A stretch of DNA of 64,000 nt from Clostridia bacterium (lineage in GTDB: Bacteria; Bacillota; Clostridia; UBA1381). A program made the position numbers and the translations under genes. Positions 16,609 to 25,055 of the stretch are shown piece after piece. The notes beneath the pieces were generated by a model, which did no database searches, had not been told where the DNA came from, and was given only the letters and a program-made list of their open reading frames with translations. The DNA lies in assembly GCA_017443895.1 (NCBI GenBank), contig JAFSXU010000023.1, positions 1-64,000 of the forward strand. The letters are read 5' to 3'. The number at the start of each line of letters is the position of its first letter. Position 1 is the stretch's first letter.

Positions 16609-19467
16609 ATGAAAGTGAAAACTAAAAAACTCTTGGCAATGCTTACTGTTCTTGCAATGTGCATAGGACTTATAAGCGTGCCGGCAATGGCAGAGGGCGA
16701 TGTTGCACAGATTGGTAGCACGCCATATGCAACATTGGCAGATGCAATTACTGAAGCACAAGATGGTGCTACAATTGAACTCTTGTCGGATATTAGTATA
16801 AGTAAAGAAGCTTTTACAGCCACAGATTACTATACTATAGACGGCAAAGAAGTAACAATAGACCTTAAAGGCTTTAATATTACAGCAGAATCTGAATCAA
16901 ATGCGGCACATAATCTGTTTTTTGTTAAAAACAGCGCTACTCTTAATATTAAAGATACATCAAATGACGCAGATGGTGTTATAAGTTATGAGTTTAAAGG
17001 TTCAGAAAATGGCTGGAAACAGCAGGCGACAATATATTCAAACGGAAATGTAAATCTTTATTCAGGTACTGTACAAAATATAACTGATGAAAATACAACA
17101 TCCGGAATGTCATTTACAATTGACCAGCATCCAAACCAGTGGGGAGATACATATAATAACATCAATCCAACATTACATATGTACGGCGGTAATGTTTATA
17201 CCAAGGATGGCGAAGCTATAAGATTAGCAAATTATGGACAGGCAAATCCTAATATTGTCGCTAAATGTATTATTGATGGAGGTTCGGTTGATGGATGGGA
17301 TGCTGTGTTTGTACAATGTCCAAATGCAACATATAAACAGCTTGTTCTTGAGGTAAACGGTGGAGAGTTAATAGGTAAAAATGCGGCTGTAAGAGTTTAT
17401 GCTCCTGCGAAGACATCAATTGATGGAAATACAGACAAACCAATATCTGTATCGTATAACGGTGGAAGAATGCAGACACTCAACCCGAATTCAAGACCAA
17501 CAGAATATAATGGTGCCATGGTTATCCAAAACACTACAAACATTGATGAGCCTTCAGTTATCACTGATTGTATGAATATACAAGTTAAGGAAGGTTATTC
17601 TGTAATTGCTCTTAGCGATAATTGGTATGAGCTTGGTGTTCCTGCTGTTGCACAAATCGGTAGCACTAAGTATGCAACATTAGCAGAGGCAGTTGCGGCT
17701 GTAGAAAACGGACAGACGATTGTATTGTTAGATAATTTAACACAGGACAACGGTGTTATATTTGACAAATCGGGCGTTAGTGCAAAGCTTGATTTAAACG
17801 GAAAAACATTTAAAGTAAATGCCGGTTCAAATGCAAACAACCGTGCAATCCGTATCGATAACGGAACACTTGAGGTTTATGGCGGTAGCATTGTTGCTGT
17901 TGGCAGCGGTACTACATCATCAAACGGTGCAGGCTGTTACGGTGCATTCAGAGTTGAGGCAAACGGTAAGCTTGTAGCACACGATTTAGAGCTTTCAAAT
18001 GCAAGACCTTGGGGACTTAATGTTAAGGTGCTCGGTGGTGAGGCAACTCTTACAAATGTAACAATCAACTCATCATACGGCGGCGGCATTGAGGTAACAG
18101 AGGCAGACTTGGGAACACACTCGAAACCGGGTAAAGCAACATTAACAAACTGTAACTTTACGCAGACCGGTTATTTTGACCACTGCAGTACTCCGCTTTC
18201 AGTATCAGGCGGTAGTGAGCTTACTGTAAACAGCGGTACATATACAGGTGATAACCATATACTTTATGTATTCTCAAGCGGTGGCGTTATAGATGTAAAA
18301 GGCGGCACATTCACAGATACAAACCTAGCCGACAATCATGCTTCTATAGTAGCGGCAATTGATCTTAACACATATCCGCAGTATACAGGCGGATTTAAGA
18401 TTTCAGGCGGTAACTTTGTAGGAAACTATGCTATTACATCTCCTGCTTCTATGAGTATAACAGGCGGTAAGTACAGCAATGATCCGTCGGATTATGTAGC
18501 AACAGGCTATGAGGCTGTAGCTATAAATGAAGGTTCCTTATTATGGCAGGTAGGTAAAGTTCAGGCTACCGCGCTTGCTGAAAGCCAGACTACAACAGGC
18601 TATGAAGCTACATACACAGCTACAAAGTCAGTAGTTGACAGTGCTAATCAAACAATTGGAAATGCAACTGAAAATACAATGACTGTTAATGTAAAATTAG
18701 CAGACGAGCAAGCAGCTAAAGATACTACTGTTGGCAAGTTTGAACTTGGTGATGTAGTAAGCAAGGTTGTTGAGGATACAAAAACCGATGCAAATGAAAT
18801 CAATGTTGAGATTGCAATAGAGCGTGATAATCCTCCTGTTGTAGAAAACACTATCACATATGAGGTACACCCTGTTGCTACGACTTATGTTGGTGACACA
18901 CAGGTAAGTAAAGTTGTAATCGGCAACGATGCATTGACAAGCAACGCATCATTTATCATTACTCTTCCGGTACCTAGTGCATTGGCACAAGAGAAAAAGT
19001 TAAAGGTAACTCATAAGAGCGAGGGTCGTGCTGATGAGGTTGGCATTTATGATGTAAAGGGCGAAACTGATAAGTATGTAGAAGTTCCGGTTACACACTT
19101 TAGTACACTTACATTGTCAGCAGTTGAAGCTGTTGAGATTACAGATGTTGATGCGTATGTTGATTCAACAGACCATTTAGGCAATATCCGTTTCATTACA
19201 ACCGTAAATTCAGACGAGATAATAGCAGAATACGGTACATATTTTGCGCGTTTTGATAATGAGTCTACAATAACAACATCACAGGCTAAGGTTGTAGGAA
19301 GTTCAGCAGGTACAAAGACAACATTCGGTGCTGATATCAAAGATATAGACACTAACTATCTTGACACCACAATTTATGCTATGTCATTTATTAAAGTCGG
19401 TGATACAGAGCCGGTATGGTCTGCTGTTAAGGGCGCGTCTGTAAATGAGTATAACCACAACAAATAA
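16609..19467 (+). CDS. Secreted right-handed beta-helix repeat protein
   Basis: A 952-residue exported protein. The signal peptide spans residues 1-28 (KTKKLLAMLTVLAMCIGL, cleavage after AMA). Two homologous units begin at about 33 and 349 with VAQIGSTxYATLA(D/E)A and lead into Gly/Asn/Thr-rich beta-helix stretches like those of pectate-lyase-fold adhesins. From about 650 to 850 are Thr/Val-rich beta-sandwich segments, and the last ~100 residues form another module (NIRFITTVNSDEI, YAMSFIKVGDTEPVW). No SLH, LPXTG or dockerin motif is visible, so how it is anchored is unknown. AGGGAAAGGAAAG precedes the ATG. The small gene at 19485 follows after 17 nt. No catalytic residues were identified. Confidence 0.75.
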   Translation: MKVKTKKLLAMLTVLAMCIGLISVPAMAEGDVAQIGSTPYATLADAITEAQDGATIELLSDISISKEAFTATDYYTIDGKEVTIDLKGFNITAESESNAAHNLFFVKNSATLNIKDTSNDADGVISYEFKGSENGWKQQATIYSNGNVNLYSGTVQNITDENTTSGMSFTIDQHPNQWGDTYNNINPTLHMYGGNVYTKDGEAIRLANYGQANPNIVAKCIIDGGSVDGWDAVFVQCPNATYKQLVLEVNGGELIGKNAAVRVYAPAKTSIDGNTDKPISVSYNGGRMQTLNPNSRPTEYNGAMVIQNTTNIDEPSVITDCMNIQVKEGYSVIALSDNWYELGVPAVAQIGSTKYATLAEAVAAVENGQTIVLLDNLTQDNGVIFDKSGVSAKLDLNGKTFKVNAGSNANNRAIRIDNGTLEVYGGSIVAVGSGTTSSNGAGCYGAFRVEANGKLVAHDLELSNARPWGLNVKVLGGEATLTNVTINSSYGGGIEVTEADLGTHSKPGKATLTNCNFTQTGYFDHCSTPLSVSGGSELTVNSGTYTGDNHILYVFSSGGVIDVKGGTFTDTNLADNHASIVAAIDLNTYPQYTGGFKISGGNFVGNYAITSPASMSITGGKYSNDPSDYVATGYEAVAINEGSLLWQVGKVQATALAESQTTTGYEATYTATKSVVDSANQTIGNATENTMTVNVKLADEQAAKDTTVGKFELGDVVSKVVEDTKTDANEINVEIAIERDNPPVVENTITYEVHPVATTYVGDTQVSKVVIGNDALTSNASFIITLPVPSALAQEKKLKVTHKSEGRADEVGIYDVKGETDKYVEVPVTHFSTLTLSAVEAVEITDVDAYVDSTDHLGNIRFITTVNSDEIIAEYGTYFARFDNESTITTSQAKVVGSSAGTKTTFGADIKDIDTNYLDTTIYAMSFIKVGDTEPVWSAVKGASVNEYNHNK

Positions 19468-19484
19468 TCGGAGGTAAATGAACA

Positions 19485-19634
19485 ATGAAATTAGAAAAAT
19501 ATGAAACTCCAAATATGGAGGTTATGTCATTCGATGGCGAGAATATTCTCTGCGCAAGCGTAGTAGACGACTTTATAAAGAGTGCTGATGAGCAGATAGG
19601 AACTCTTGGAGATAATACTAAATTATTTGAATAA
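19485..19634 (+). CDS. Small conserved-type protein, 49 residues
   Basis: A short frame with a good ribosome binding site (GGAGG, 9 nt before the ATG) begins 17 nt after the beta-helix gene and ends just before a strong terminator, so it is very probably translated in the same operon. The product starts MKLEKYETPNMEVMSFDGEN, followed by ILCASVVDDF and an acidic tail. The KYExPxMEVxxFDxExIxCxS pattern resembles very short proteins I associate with Clostridia and Bacteroidetes that have no assigned function. It has one cysteine, and no signal peptide or membrane segment. A role as a modified-peptide precursor is possible but unsupported. Confidence 0.7.
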   Translation: MKLEKYETPNMEVMSFDGENILCASVVDDFIKSADEQIGTLGDNTKLFE

Positions 19635-19686
19635 TATATAAACTTTTATATATTAAGACATACAACCCCAACTGATATGTCAAAGC

Positions 19687-19716
19687 AAAAACGGCTGTTT
19701 TTAACAGCCGTTTTTG
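19687..19716 (+). terminator. Terminator after the beta-helix operon
   Basis: AAAACGGCTGTT and AACAGCCGTTTT form a 12 bp stem with a TTT loop and a T-run. Confidence 0.92.
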
Positions 19717-19726
19717 CGATGTATGG

Positions 19727-19950
19727 ATAAATTTTGGTTTAGCGTACCAATGCGAAATCGTAAATTGATATGGTCGTAGGGTTGGGGCTTGCTCCAACCG
19801 CATCCCCGACAACGCATATTCAGAACGGCAGGAGCCTTTATAAATCGCAAAGCGATTTATAGGCGTGTTGCCCTTAGAGGCAACAACGCCGTTGATAGAG
19901 CCCCTGCCCTACAATACATTGGGTTAATACCCGTTTAAACCAAAATTTAT
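19727..19950. repeat. Palindromic MITE-like element, copy B, with 63 nt insert
   Basis: The ends ATAAATTTTGGTTTA (19727-19741) and TAAACCAAAATTTAT (19936-19950) are perfect 15 bp inverted repeats. The core matches copy A, in the same orientation, but one hairpin arm is split by a 63 nt insert at 19836-19898. Without the insert the element is about 161 bp. It occupies most of the 400 nt gap before thrH. Confidence 0.87.
19836..19898. repeat. 63 nt nested palindromic insert in copy B
   Basis: The insert splits GGAGC and AGCCCC of the host element's hairpin loop. It has two hairpins: TATAAATCGC-AAA-GCGATTTATA, and a GGCGT..TTGCC / GGCAA..ACGCC stem. The same 63 nt unit, with a different loop in the second hairpin, sits at the same place in copy C (27051-27113). 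Confidence 0.8.
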
Positions 19951-20036
19951 CTGACATAAAGCATAATAAAATTATAGTATTACACAAAAATAAGCTGTAT
20001 TCAAGTGAGTACAGCTTATTTATATATTCACATATT

Positions 20037-20648
20037 TTACTCCGTCATTGCATTTTTAATAGCCTCATACAATTCATCATATGTTTCAAATGCATCTAAA
20101 TCGGGGTTTTCAGCCTTAATGCTGTCAGGACTCTTAAACAAAAATCCTGCCTTGCTTGCTCTTATCATAGCAAGGTCGTTATGGCTGTCTCCGCTTGCGA
20201 TTGTTTCAAAGCCCATTGACTGTAATGCTCTTACGGTTGTGTACTTTGATTTTTCACAGCGCATCTTAAAGCCTGTTATCTCGCCGTTTGGCGCAACCTC
20301 AAGCGTGTTGCAGAAAATTGTCGGGTAACCGAGCTTTTTCATCAACGGCTTTGCAAACTGCGTAAATGTATCGCTTATAATTATAACCTGTCCCAAGTCC
20401 CTTAGCTTATCCAAAAACTCCTTTGCACCGGGCATAGGATCAATCTTTGAGATAGTTTCCTGTATTTCCTTGAGTCCCAAGCCATGCTCCTTTAAGATAC
20501 CTATACGGTAGTTCATAAGCTTATCATAGTCAGGCTCGTCCCTTGTTGTCTTTTTAAGCTCGGGAATACCTGTTTCCTCAGCAAATGCAATCCAAATTTC
20601 AGGCACCAAAACGCTCTCTAAATCAAGGCATGTAACATACATAGACAT
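20037..20648 (-). CDS. thrH: ThrH-type HAD phosphatase
   Basis: A 203-residue HAD-superfamily enzyme. The N-terminus (VTCLDLESVLVPEIWIAFAEETGI) matches the ThrH subgroup, which combines phosphoserine phosphatase with phosphoserine:homoserine phosphotransferase activity. Motif I is DLE with D9 as nucleophile (one residue, S12, replaces the glycine I would expect); motif II is IIISDTF, and motif IV is ASGDSHNDLAMI. It therefore probably serves serine or threonine synthesis. GGAGG lies 10 nt before the first ATG; a second ATG two codons later is possible. It is followed on the same strand by nothing closer than the palindromic element. Confidence 0.83.
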   Translation of the reverse strand: MSMYVTCLDLESVLVPEIWIAFAEETGIPELKKTTRDEPDYDKLMNYRIGILKEHGLGLKEIQETISKIDPMPGAKEFLDKLRDLGQVIIISDTFTQFAKPLMKKLGYPTIFCNTLEVAPNGEITGFKMRCEKSKYTTVRALQSMGFETIASGDSHNDLAMIRASKAGFLFKSPDSIKAENPDLDAFETYDELYEAIKNAMTE

Positions 20649-20713
20649 AAATTTTTATCCTCCAACGAATATATTTAGAATATAGATTATTCTACCATAA
20701 CAAACGGCATTAT

Positions 20714-21583
20714 TCAAGTATTAACTTCAAAATCGGACGGTAATTCAAGTGTGATATTTCCAATCTTTGCCGAGCGCAGCTCATCAATAACCAAATTTGC
20801 CGCCCTCTCCATATCAATCTCACCGCCCGATACTACACAGCCTCTTTTTTTGCCTATCATTTCAAGTATCTGATACCCCTCCAAGTCCTCAATATCGGAT
20901 AGCTTGTATCGGGTACAGAGTATATCGTGATAGTTATCCCTTAAATAATCAAGCAGGGAATAGGCAAGAAGCTCAATATTCATAATCTCGTCTTTTATTG
21001 CGCCCGTATATGCAAGGCGCTTTGCAAGCTCCTGATTGTCAAACTTTGGCGGAAGAATACCGGGCGTGTCCAAAAGCTCAACATCGGAGCGTATCCTTAT
21101 CCACTGCTCGCCCCTCGTTACGCCCGGGCGGTCGCCTGTTTTTGCGCTTGCTTTTCCTACAAGCTTATTTATAAGGCTTGATTTGCCGACATTTGGAATA
21201 CCGACCATCATTATTTTAACCGTGATATTTCTGCCCTTTTCCTTTTCACGGTCGATTTTATCCTGAACAAGCGCCCTTGCCGAGTTTATGACATTATTAA
21301 GCCCTTTCCCCGTTGCACAGCTTATCGGGATAACGCTTATACCGTTATCGGTAAACCATTTTATCCATTCCTTGGTGCGCTCCGTATCTGCAAGGTCTGA
21401 TTTATTCATAACCAAAAGCCGTGGCTTACCCTTTATAATATCGTCAAAATTCGGGTTCCTGCCGGACATTGGAACTCGGGCATCAAGGATTTCCACAACA
21501 ACATCTATAAGCTTTAGATTTTTCTCGATAAGCCTGCGTGTTTTTGTCATATGCCCCGGATACCATTGTATATTATTCTGCAT
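20714..21583 (-). CDS. rbgA: Ribosome biogenesis GTPase RbgA (YlqF)
   Basis: A circularly permuted GTPase needed for late 50S subunit assembly. The order of motifs shows the permutation: NKSD (G4) at 60-63 comes before GIPNVGKSS (G1) at 128-136 and DTPG (G3) at 172-175. The start IQWYPGHMTKT is typical of the family. Length is 289 residues. It lies downstream of rplS and lepB on the same strand, matching the rplS-lepB-rbgA order common in Firmicutes. Confidence 0.95.
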   Translation of the reverse strand: MQNNIQWYPGHMTKTRRLIEKNLKLIDVVVEILDARVPMSGRNPNFDDIIKGKPRLLVMNKSDLADTERTKEWIKWFTDNGISVIPISCATGKGLNNVINSARALVQDKIDREKEKGRNITVKIMMVGIPNVGKSSLINKLVGKASAKTGDRPGVTRGEQWIRIRSDVELLDTPGILPPKFDNQELAKRLAYTGAIKDEIMNIELLAYSLLDYLRDNYHDILCTRYKLSDIEDLEGYQILEMIGKKRGCVVSGGEIDMERAANLVIDELRSAKIGNITLELPSDFEVNT

Positions 21584-21602
21584 ATATTTCTCCTAAAAAT
21601 AT

Positions 21603-21650
21603 GGACTGTTGTATTTAGTAAGGTGCTATCTTGCTAAATCCAATCAGTCC
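21603..21650 (-). repeat. Small hairpin with the outer arms of the multi-hairpin family
   Basis: Read on the minus strand, AAGGACTGATTG opens and CAACAGTCC closes a hairpin between lepB and rbgA. The GGACTGATTG arm is the same as the outer arm of the element at 8672, but the interior is only ATTTAG..CTAAAT and lacks the GATGCAGAACGG core. It may be a minimal relative or chance similarity. Confidence 0.45.
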
Positions 21651-21662
21651 TTAAAATTCAAA

Positions 21663-22322
21663 TCATTTTGTTGTTGAAATTTTATTAAGCGGCCAAATGC
21701 GTATTTGTGACTTACCCAAAAGCGCATCTATCGGCACACAGCCAAGGTCTGAGGCTCTGCTGTCCTTTGAGTGCATTCTGTTATCACCCATAACAAATAC
21801 CGAGTCCTCATCAACCGTAAGCGGATAATCCACGGTAGAATCAATTGACGCTGTAAGTCCGTTTGCATATTCCTCTTTTAGCTCAACGCCGTCAACCAAA
21901 ACCTTGCCGTCGTCCGTTATATCAACAGTCTGATTAGGCATTGCTATAACTCTTTTAACATAGTAAACCTTATCAAGCGCATCGGGAAGATTACGCTTTT
22001 CAAGGAGCTTGTCAATAAACGAAAGCTTATCCTTGCCCTGCTCATCGGCAAGCTGTGAATAATACGCCTCACGCTTTTTATACGCACTGTCAAGAATAAC
22101 AATATCGCCCTGCTCGGGACTATAGCCAAGCTTTGTAACAATAAGTCTGTCGTTATTTTCAAGCGTCGGATACATACTGCTTCCGTCAACCCGTACTATG
22201 TCAAACAGGAAGGTCTTTATTGCAAATGCAATAACTATTGCAATTACAAGCGTGTATACCCATTCCCAAATCTCGCGGGCAAGATTAAATTCGCCCTTTT
22301 TGTCTTTCTTATTCTCTTCCAT
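21663..22322 (-). CDS. lepB: Signal peptidase I
   Basis: A membrane serine protease that cleaves signal peptides from exported proteins. One N-terminal membrane segment (residues ~21-41, WVYTLVIAIVIAFAIKTFLF) is followed by the catalytic serine S49 in GSSMYPT and the catalytic lysine K123 in YYVKRVIAMP. The late motif VFVMGDNRMHSKDSR is present. Length is 219 residues. An AGGAGG precedes the ATG. Many exported proteins encoded in this window would be its substrates. Confidence 0.95.
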   Translation of the reverse strand: MEENKKDKKGEFNLAREIWEWVYTLVIAIVIAFAIKTFLFDIVRVDGSSMYPTLENNDRLIVTKLGYSPEQGDIVILDSAYKKREAYYSQLADEQGKDKLSFIDKLLEKRNLPDALDKVYYVKRVIAMPNQTVDITDDGKVLVDGVELKEEYANGLTASIDSTVDYPLTVDEDSVFVMGDNRMHSKDSRASDLGCVPIDALLGKSQIRIWPLNKISTTK

Positions 22323-22364
22323 TATACGATACCTCCTGATATGAAAATCGCATTAGAGTTTGTA

Positions 22365-22457
22365 GTTCAAAAGTGTTAAAATAATGAGAAATCCGCAAAA
22401 CTGCGGATTTCAACATTACTTTTACTCAAATTAAATCAAGTAGTTGCACTTTTGAAC
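22365..22457. other. Nested inverted repeat between rplS and lepB
   Basis: GTTCAAAAGTG (22365-22375) and CACTTTTGAAC (22447-22457) are perfectly complementary and enclose a second hairpin, GAAATCCGCA / TGCGGATTTC. No long T-run follows on the minus strand. It could reduce read-through or process the rplS-lepB transcript. Confidence 0.5.
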
Positions 22458-22488
22458 GACCTGCGCCAAAGTCAGCAGTTACAAAAGG

Positions 22489-22845
22489 TTATATTCTTTC
22501 CTTAACCTTAGTAGCCTTACCTACTCTGTCACGGATATAGAACAGCTTAGCTCTTCTAACCTTACCTAATCTTGTTACTTCAATCTTCTCAATATTAGGT
22601 GAGTTTACAGGCCATGTCTTTTCAACGCCAACGCCGTAAGATAATCTTCTTACAGTAAAGGTCTTTGAAATTCCGCCGCCCTGTACTTTGATAATTGTAC
22701 CCTCAAACATCTGAGTTCTTGTACGCTTACCCTCTACAATCTTCTGATATACCTTTACATTGTTACCTACAACAAGGTCAGGTAAATCTGTTCTTATTTG
22801 ATCCTTTGTGATTGACTGAAGGATCTCATTTGAATTTACGCTCAT
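22489..22845 (-). CDS. rplS: Ribosomal protein L19
   Basis: Large-subunit ribosomal protein at the 30S-50S interface. The sequence shows L19 hallmarks: [50 protein letters not shown] and the basic end [21 protein letters not shown]. The ATG at 22845 follows AAGGAGG; an in-frame TTG at 22863 overlaps that ribosome binding site and is rejected. This gives 118 residues, the normal L19 size. It heads the rplS-lepB-rbgA group. Confidence 0.97.
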   Translation of the reverse strand: MSVNSNEILQSITKDQIRTDLPDLVVGNNVKVYQKIVEGKRTRTQMFEGTIIKVQGGGISKTFTVRRLSYGVGVEKTWPVNSPNIEKIEVTRLGKVRRAKLFYIRDRVGKATKVKERI

Positions 22846-22910
22846 TTTAATTTCCTCCTTCAAGATGTTCGTGCCGGAGCATGGCAGAGGACCACCTGTA
22901 ATAACTACAA
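22846..22910 (-). promoter_or_regulatory. Putative L19 leader
   Basis: The short untranslated leader on the minus strand (CAGGTGGTCCTCTGCC, then ATGCTCCGGCACG) lies between the promoter and the rplS ribosome binding site and can form small hairpins. Autoregulatory L19 leaders are known from Firmicutes; the match here is from memory of the pattern and unverified. Confidence 0.45.
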
Positions 22911-22911
22911 G

Positions 22912-22940
22912 ATTATACCACAGTAGTTTTCAGATTGCAA
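22912..22940 (-). promoter_or_regulatory. rplS promoter
   Basis: On the minus strand, TTGCAA (22940-22935) and TATAAT (22917-22912) are separated by 17 bp. Confidence 0.8.
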
Positions 22941-23030
22941 GCATTTTTTTAGAAAATTTAAAGAATATTCCCAAAAAATTCAAGTATGAATAATATAGAT
23001 AACCAAAAAAGCAACGGAGGGGACAAGAAT

Positions 23031-24095
23031 ATGAAGTTTCGGGCAGTGGTAATAACAAAAAAACGGCTTGTAACAGCGCTTGTTTCTGCCGTTATTGTAA
23101 CCGCGATAGGCATCAGCGAGGCAAAAAGCGATATTAAATATCCCATAAGCGAGGATATGTGCTATAATATGATAGATACAGGCGTCGGCGGCGGCAAAAA
23201 AATCAACTTAAAAGCCACTATACAAAAGCTTTTGGGTTTTGCTCCCGACAATCCCAAAGCCTTAATTGATAAAGGTATAGGAAACGGAGTAGAGCACAGC
23301 GACAATTCCGATATTCCCGACACCGTGCCGATAATCGGCGAGGATAGCACCGAGCTTCCGACAAAGGCAATGATAAATGAGGGAAACGGCTTATCCTTAA
23401 ACAATGCAACCGATTATGATGTCGATTTAGAGGCGCTTTGCAGCGAGGATTTATCATTTTCTATAGATCCCGACTCAATATCGGTGCTTGTAATGCACAC
23501 CCATACAACAGAATGTTATGACGGCGACCAAATGGAGGGCGAAACGGAGCGCACGACCGATCCCAACAAAAGCGTGGTTGCGGTGGGGAATATCATTTGT
23601 GACACGCTTGAGAGCTACGGCATACACTGTTATCATGATGTTTCAATTCATGATTATCCGTCGTATCAAGGCTCATATACAAGAGCAATGCAGACGATTG
23701 AAAATGATTTAAACACCTATCGGGATGTAAAGGTTGTGCTTGATGTACACAGGGACGCATTCGTGTACGAGGACGGTACAAAATTAAGGGTGGTATGCGA
23801 GGGCGCAGCGGCACCGACATCGCAGGTTATGCTTGTTTCGGGTACCGACAGCATGGGACTTTATAACCCAAACTGGCGTGAAAATTTGAAATTTGCCGCC
23901 AAGATACAGTCGGCGGCTAATATAATGTATCCAAACCTTATGCGGTCAATAAATTTAAGAACGGAGCGCTTTAATCTGCATGAAACAAAGGGAAGCCTTA
24001 TTTTAGAGGTAGGCAGTAACGGAAACACCTTAGAGGAGGCGCTAAACGCAGGCCGTGATGTTGCAAAAGCAATTGCGGCGGTGCTTGTAAATTGA
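23031..24095 (+). CDS. spoIIP: Stage II sporulation protein P
   Basis: A membrane-anchored peptidoglycan amidase/endopeptidase that works with SpoIID to drive engulfment of the forespore. The N-terminus has a basic stretch and a single membrane segment (LVTALVSAVIVTAIGISEA). The C-terminal catalytic domain shows VLVMHTHTTECY and LDVHRDAF with zinc-ligand histidines, and LILEVGSNGNTLEEA with the glutamate. I choose the ATG at 23031 with GGAGGGG upstream rather than the ATG at 22986, which lacks a site. Length is 354 residues. It is direct evidence that the organism belongs to a spore-forming lineage. Confidence 0.93.
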   Translation: MKFRAVVITKKRLVTALVSAVIVTAIGISEAKSDIKYPISEDMCYNMIDTGVGGGKKINLKATIQKLLGFAPDNPKALIDKGIGNGVEHSDNSDIPDTVPIIGEDSTELPTKAMINEGNGLSLNNATDYDVDLEALCSEDLSFSIDPDSISVLVMHTHTTECYDGDQMEGETERTTDPNKSVVAVGNIICDTLESYGIHCYHDVSIHDYPSYQGSYTRAMQTIENDLNTYRDVKVVLDVHRDAFVYEDGTKLRVVCEGAAAPTSQVMLVSGTDSMGLYNPNWRENLKFAAKIQSAANIMYPNLMRSINLRTERFNLHETKGSLILEVGSNGNTLEEALNAGRDVAKAIAAVLVN

Positions 24096-24113
24096 GATTG
24101 GGTGTGATATAAT
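24085..24113 (+). promoter_or_regulatory. aroE promoter candidate
   Basis: TTGTAA at 24085-24090 and TATAAT at 24108-24113 have a 17 bp spacer. The -35 box overlaps the end of spoIIP. Confidence 0.6.
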
Positions 24114-24197
24114 AAAGTATATAAATTGCACCTTGCGGTGTGTAAATTGTGCCGACGCACATGAATTGAAACCATTTTATATAGGAGAAACGGACAA

Positions 24198-25055
24198 ATG
24201 ATAAATATTACAGGCAAAACAAAACAGCTTGCCGTAATCGGCGATCCTATAGAGCATAGCTTTTCACCACGACTTCACAATTTTATATCCGCTTGCTTGG
24301 GAGCCGACTATGTGTATTCGGCATGGCAGGTAAAAAGTGAAAATTTAAAAAATGCAATAGAGGGTGTAAGAGCCTTGCAAATTTCGGGCATAAATGTTAC
24401 CGCGCCACATAAAAAAGAGGTTATAAAATACCTTGACGATATTGATGATATGGCAAAAATATTAGGTTCGGTAAATACGATTGTAAACAAAGACGGACAT
24501 CTTAAAGGCTATAACACGGACTCAGAGGGCTTTTATTTAGCATTGAAATCACAGGGGATAGAAATTTCAGGTAAAGAAATTCTGGTTATCGGCGCAGGCG
24601 GAGTTACAGTGCCGACACTTATGCGAATTGTAAAGGAAAATCCCAAAAGCATAACCCTTTTAAACAGAACAGTAAAAAAAGCCGAGGATATTTCAAAGCA
24701 GATATATGAAAAAACAGGGTATGAAATTGATACGCAAGTCAAGGATTTGAGCTTTGATATTGTAATAAACACCACATCGGCAGGTATGGCACCACAGCTT
24801 GATGCACTGCCAACGGATGCGATAGCAGAAATTGATAGCCTTGATTTTATAACCGAAGCCACAGCGGTTGTTGATATGATTTACAATCCGAGGCAAACGA
24901 AATTTTTAAAAGAGGCGTCATTAAGGGGCGCAAAGACAGTAAACGGGCTTGATATGCTTATATACCAGGGAATTTTAGCATATGAGCTGTTTACGGGTGT
25001 AAAAGTCGGAAATGACCTTGTTTGCAGGATAAAAAGCGAGGTGTTCGGGGTATGA
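24198..25055 (+). CDS. aroE: Shikimate dehydrogenase
   Basis: NADP-dependent reduction of 3-dehydroshikimate in aromatic amino acid synthesis. The substrate loop GDPIEHSFSPRLHN is near residue 14, the catalytic lysine is in NVTAPHKKEV, the partner aspartate in GYNTDSEGF, and a nucleotide-binding GAGGVT follows. Length is 285 residues. AGGAGAAA precedes the ATG. The stop codon overlaps the start of aroK (ATGA), so the two steps are translationally coupled. Confidence 0.95.
   Translation: MINITGKTKQLAVIGDPIEHSFSPRLHNFISACLGADYVYSAWQVKSENLKNAIEGVRALQISGINVTAPHKKEVIKYLDDIDDMAKILGSVNTIVNKDGHLKGYNTDSEGFYLALKSQGIEISGKEILVIGAGGVTVPTLMRIVKENPKSITLLNRTVKKAEDISKQIYEKTGYEIDTQVKDLSFDIVINTTSAGMAPQLDALPTDAIAEIDSLDFITEATAVVDMIYNPRQTKFLKEASLRGAKTVNGLDMLIYQGILAYELFTGVKVGNDLVCRIKSEVFGV

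Noticed and set aside
19380-19467. Sortase or SLH anchor at the end of the beta-helix protein
   Set aside because: There is no LPXTG-like motif, no C-terminal hydrophobic segment with a basic tail, and no SLH signature in the last 100 residues.
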